A DNA stretch of 64,000 nucleotides from Rheinheimera hassiensis. GTDB lineage: Bacteria > Pseudomonadota > Gammaproteobacteria > Enterobacterales > Alteromonadaceae. This document shows positions 61,795-64,000 of the stretch, piece after piece. The DNA lies in NCBI RefSeq assembly GCF_022436675.1, contig NZ_JAKUJZ010000012.1, positions 19,376 to 83,375 of the forward strand. Direction: 5' to 3'. A program made the translations under genes and the position numbers. Position 1 is the stretch's first letter. Each line of letters starts with the position of its first letter. Below the pieces are notes generated by a model, which was given only the letters and a program-made list of their open reading frames with translations, was not told the DNA's origin and searched no databases.

Positions 61795-62237
61795 CAATTG
61801 ATCATATGGCTCGCCAGTTGGCCAATCGACTGGCGAATACCATCACGCAGCAGCTTGTTTTCTACCACGTCATCCAGCGCTTTATCCATACAAAACATCC
61901 ATTGATCACGCAGCTGCTCATTTACTGTAAACGGCATATGTCGTGCCCGCAGGCGGGGGTGGCCGTACTGCTGCTCAAACAATGGCGGACCGCCGAGCCA
62001 GCCGGATAGAAACTGGAAAAACTTCTGCCGGATAGTATCCAGCGGCAGTGGATGGATAGCATACAACTCTGCAGCTTCGGGTGCGGTTTCCATCACATCA
62101 TAAAAGCGGTTAGCCAGGTTCCGTACGGTGTCCTCACCGCCCATCATGGCGTAAGGCGTTTGCTCCGGTGTAGGATGTGGCTTGCTATTTGGCGTGGTTT
62201 TATTAAAAATCATCTGTATCAACTTCTTTATGGACAT
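61791..62237 (-). CDS. Group II truncated hemoglobin
   Basis: The 148-residue protein is a 2-on-2 globin of group II (TrHbO type). It has [21 protein letters not shown] at about residues 28-48 (quoted as [15 protein letters not shown]), the [26 protein letters not shown] region (in part [11 protein letters not shown] with distal Trp), and the proximal His region [12 protein letters not shown] (about 90-101). It binds O2 or NO; in this genome a role beside nitrite metabolism is possible but only inferred. It overlaps hemF by 4 bp convergently. Confidence 0.9.
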   Translation of the reverse strand: MSIKKLIQMIFNKTTPNSKPHPTPEQTPYAMMGGEDTVRNLANRFYDVMETAPEAAELYAIHPLPLDTIRQKFFQFLSGWLGGPPLFEQQYGHPRLRARHMPFTVNEQLRDQWMFCMDKALDDVVENKLLRDGIRQSIGQLASHMINC

Positions 62238-62242
62238 ACGTT

Positions 62243-63061
62243 GTGGACCGTTATGCTGTATTCGGTAATCCGATAGGCCACTCTAAGTCGCCCTTTATTC
62301 ATGCACAGTTTGCTTCCGCACTGGGCGAAAAACTGAGATACGACGCCATTTTAGCACCGCTTGATGGCTTTGCCGACAGCTGGCATGGTTTTGTTGCCGC
62401 CGGCGGTAAGGGCGGTAATGTCACAGTGCCGTTTAAAGAGCTGGCGTATCAGCTCGCTGATGTGTTATCAGAGCGGGCAAAGCAAGCCGGAGCGGTCAAC
62501 ACGCTATACCTTAATAGCGCAGGCAAACTCTGCGGCGATAATACCGACGGTATTGGTCTGGTGGCTGATCTGACACGACTTGGCGTTACGCTTAATGGTA
62601 TCACCGTATTGCTGCTTGGTGCCGGCGGTGCCAGTCGCGGTGCCATAGGACCTTTACTGGAGGCCGGTGTTAAGCAGCTGGTGCTGGCTAATCGAACTGC
62701 CGGTAAAGCACAAACAATTGCCGCCAATTTTGACCAGCGTGTCAGCGCTTGCGGTTATGCTGATATAGCCTCGCAGCCTTATCAGCTGATAATTAATGCC
62801 ACTTCATCCGGGCTAAGTGGTGAGCGGCCGTTAATAGCCGCGCAGTATTTACAATACTGCCAACTGGCCTATGACATGTTGTACGGCGTTGCGCCAACAC
62901 CATTTTTGCAATGGGCAAAAGCGCAAGGTGTGCCGCGGCAAGCAGATGGCTTGGGTATGTTATTGTCACAGGCGGCGGCAGCTTTTTATATCTGGCGTGG
63001 CAAAAGGCCGGATATCACGCCAGTGTTAGCTGCACTTAAACAGCAACTAAGCGGTAACTGA
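62243..63061 (+). CDS. aroE: Shikimate dehydrogenase
   Basis: The 272-residue protein equals the E. coli AroE length. It has YAVFGNPIGHSKSPFIH (about residues 4-20), the catalytic Lys in GGNVTVPFKE (about 65), the NTDGIGL Asp (about 101-107), and the NADP-binding GAGGASRGA (about 126-134). It reduces 3-dehydroshikimate. The start is a GTG at 62243 (no ATG fits the conserved N-terminus), and no clear Shine-Dalgarno is visible. Confidence 0.96.
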   Translation: MDRYAVFGNPIGHSKSPFIHAQFASALGEKLRYDAILAPLDGFADSWHGFVAAGGKGGNVTVPFKELAYQLADVLSERAKQAGAVNTLYLNSAGKLCGDNTDGIGLVADLTRLGVTLNGITVLLLGAGGASRGAIGPLLEAGVKQLVLANRTAGKAQTIAANFDQRVSACGYADIASQPYQLIINATSSGLSGERPLIAAQYLQYCQLAYDMLYGVAPTPFLQWAKAQGVPRQADGLGMLLSQAAAAFYIWRGKRPDITPVLAALKQQLSGN

Positions 63062-63065
63062 GCCA

Positions 63066-63302
63066 ATGAACCAGCAACTTATCTTTAATAATGATTTTGC
63101 CTTTGATGCAACCAGGCAGGCTGCCGGCTTCAGCTGCCTGGTCAGTGGCTTAAAGGTACAGTGTTTTATTGCAATGCCGGCAGAGCAAACGCCGGTTGTG
63201 TTTTTACAGCAGGTTAAAGCGGACGCCTTCAGTTGGGAAGATCGCGCCGAGCAAGCAATTGCCGACGACGCTTATAATGCTGCAGGCGAGATCTGGCTTT
63301 AA
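63066..63302 (+). CDS. DUF1488 protein (YrdB-like)
   Basis: The 78-residue protein fits DUF1488, the family of E. coli YrdB, which is also encoded next to aroE. Its sequence includes LIFNNDFAFDATRQAAGFSC and an acidic C-terminal half. Its function is unknown. It starts four bases after aroE and shares a 4-bp stop overlap with the convergent yrdA. Confidence 0.85.
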   Translation: MNQQLIFNNDFAFDATRQAAGFSCLVSGLKVQCFIAMPAEQTPVVFLQQVKADAFSWEDRAEQAIADDAYNAAGEIWL

Positions 63303-63829
63303 ACCCCGGCCAGATACTCGTTTTTCAGCAGCACATAATTAGCTGCCGATTCGGCTAAGAACGCTTTCTCTGCTTCATTCAGTAGCCGCGCTTGTTTTAC
63401 CGGGCTACCAACATATAAGTAGCCGCTTTGCAGCCGCTTACCCGGTGGCACTAAACTACCGGCACCGATAATTACCTCGTCCTCTACTATTACATCGTCC
63501 ATCACGATGGCTCCCATGCCGACTAATATACGATTTCCCAGCGTACAGCCATGCAACATAACTTTGTGTCCAACGGTAACGTCTTCACCTATTATCAGTG
63601 GTGAACCTTCATGTTTGCCTTTACTGGGGCGGGATAAATGCAAGACAGAGCCATCCTGTATATTAGTGCGGGCGCCAATACGGATATAGTTCACATCACC
63701 GCGCGCAACGACTAAAGGCCAGACACTGACATCTTCCGCCAACTCAATATCACCCACCAGCACGCTGGACTCGTCTACATATACCCCTGATGCCAGTTTC
63801 GGTGTTATACCTTTATAAGCTCGTATCAT
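63299..63829 (-). CDS. Gamma-carbonic-anhydrase-like hexapeptide-repeat protein YrdA
   Basis: The 176-residue protein is a left-handed beta-helix of hexapeptide repeats. It contains RGDVNYIRIGARTNIQDGSVLH (in part; the Arg-Gly-Asp motif near residue 50), GEDVTVGHKVMLHGCTLGN with metal-ligand His residues (about 88-106), and GAGSLVPPGKRL. It resembles gamma-class carbonic anhydrases and E. coli YrdA, which sits in the same aroE-yrdB-yrdA order. The ATG at 63829 with AGGAC upstream is preferred to an upstream extension at 63922 that would run into the rRNA promoter region. Confidence 0.92.
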   Translation of the reverse strand: MIRAYKGITPKLASGVYVDESSVLVGDIELAEDVSVWPLVVARGDVNYIRIGARTNIQDGSVLHLSRPSKGKHEGSPLIIGEDVTVGHKVMLHGCTLGNRILVGMGAIVMDDVIVEDEVIIGAGSLVPPGKRLQSGYLYVGSPVKQARLLNEAEKAFLAESAANYVLLKNEYLAGV

Positions 63830-63940
63830 TATAATGTCCTCCAATGCTGCGTTATTATGCAGTAAATGTATTAAAAAAGCGCTTTTCGAGCAATTTTTCT
63901 GCGAACGATCGTAAAAGCACAACTTTTCTCAAATAACCGC

Positions 63941-63975
63941 TTGCAGGTATTTCAAAACGCCCTATAATGCGCGCC
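63941..63975 (+). promoter_or_regulatory. Strong rRNA-type promoter at the window edge
   Basis: TTGCAG (63941-63946) and TATAAT (63963-63968) are separated by 16 bases. They are followed by a GC-rich discriminator (GCGCGCC) and preceded by AT-rich UP-element-like sequence. This is the pattern of stringently controlled rrn P1 promoters. In E. coli the aroE-yrdB-yrdA group borders rrnD, so a 16S rRNA gene probably starts beyond the window; it is not visible here. Confidence 0.7.
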
Positions 63976-64000
63976 ATGCCACGGGGTGCTGCAGTTTGGG

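Noticed and set aside
63830..63922. N-terminal extension of the YrdA frame
   Set aside because: Orthologues start at the MIRAYKGI methionine, which has a good Shine-Dalgarno; the extension runs into the promoter region of the presumed rRNA operon.

Overview
The window looks like the origin-proximal part of a gammaproteobacterial chromosome, most likely an Alteromonadales-type marine or freshwater bacterium (Rheinheimera-like). That placement is inferred from gene order and protein character; no search was run. The left end carries mnmG (cut by the window edge), a GATC-rich oriC-like region, and mioC. Further right come mnmE-yidC-yidD-rnpA-rpmH on the minus strand and dnaA-dnaN-recF-gyrB on the plus strand. 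Two near-consensus parS sites lie inside recF. The right end is aroE-DUF1488-yrdA followed by a strong rRNA-type promoter, so a 16S gene probably begins just past base 64000.

Layout. 1-8.7 kb: mnmG, oriC, mioC, a DeaD-type RNA helicase, a secreted M1 peptidase with a DUF6702 partner, trxC, a YbhB/YbcL protein and a YbfB-type MFS carrier. 8.7-13.25 kb: an AT-rich island of unrecognised genes inserted at the 3' end of mnmE and bounded by imperfect direct repeats. It holds a Clp-fold SDH-type protease with a small partner, convergent with a three-gene overlapping operon whose first protein has a PD-(D/E)XK-like nuclease signature. 13.2-23.6 kb: the housekeeping replication block. 23.6-27.4 kb: an orphan winged-helix regulator divergent from flgH-flgP-flgT and a linked unknown gene. 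27.5-32.4 kb: glyQS, a small membrane protein and a diguanylate cyclase.

32.4-41.1 kb is a nitrite-assimilation regulon: nirB-nirD-cobA on the plus strand, a nirC-type channel with a PP2C/kinase fusion on the minus strand, and a NIT-ANTAR antiterminator. Both structural operons have a GG-N10-GC sigma-54 type promoter followed by a leader in which a hexaloop hairpin (A1, G4 in the loop) overlaps the 5' arm of an intrinsic terminator. This is the architecture expected for ANTAR antitermination, so nitrogen limitation and nitrate/nitrite would both be needed for expression. NirB and NirD reduce nitrite to ammonium, CobA supplies the siroheme precursor, and NirC imports nitrite.

41.3-64 kb is mostly core metabolism: a small hypothetical gene, an Excalibur protein, tusA, fadBA with a PsrA-like operator, slt, pepQ, trkH, trkA-rsmB-fmt-def, LysM-dprA-smg-topoisomerase zinc-finger gene, purEK, tsaC-hemF, a truncated globin, aroE, DUF1488 and yrdA. 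Gene packing is tight. Four convergent pairs share exactly a 4-bp stop-codon overlap, and a fifth pair (cobA and the kinase fusion) would do so if an apparent frameshift near the kinase C-terminus is real.

No tRNA, complete rRNA, CRISPR array, transposase or integrase was seen.
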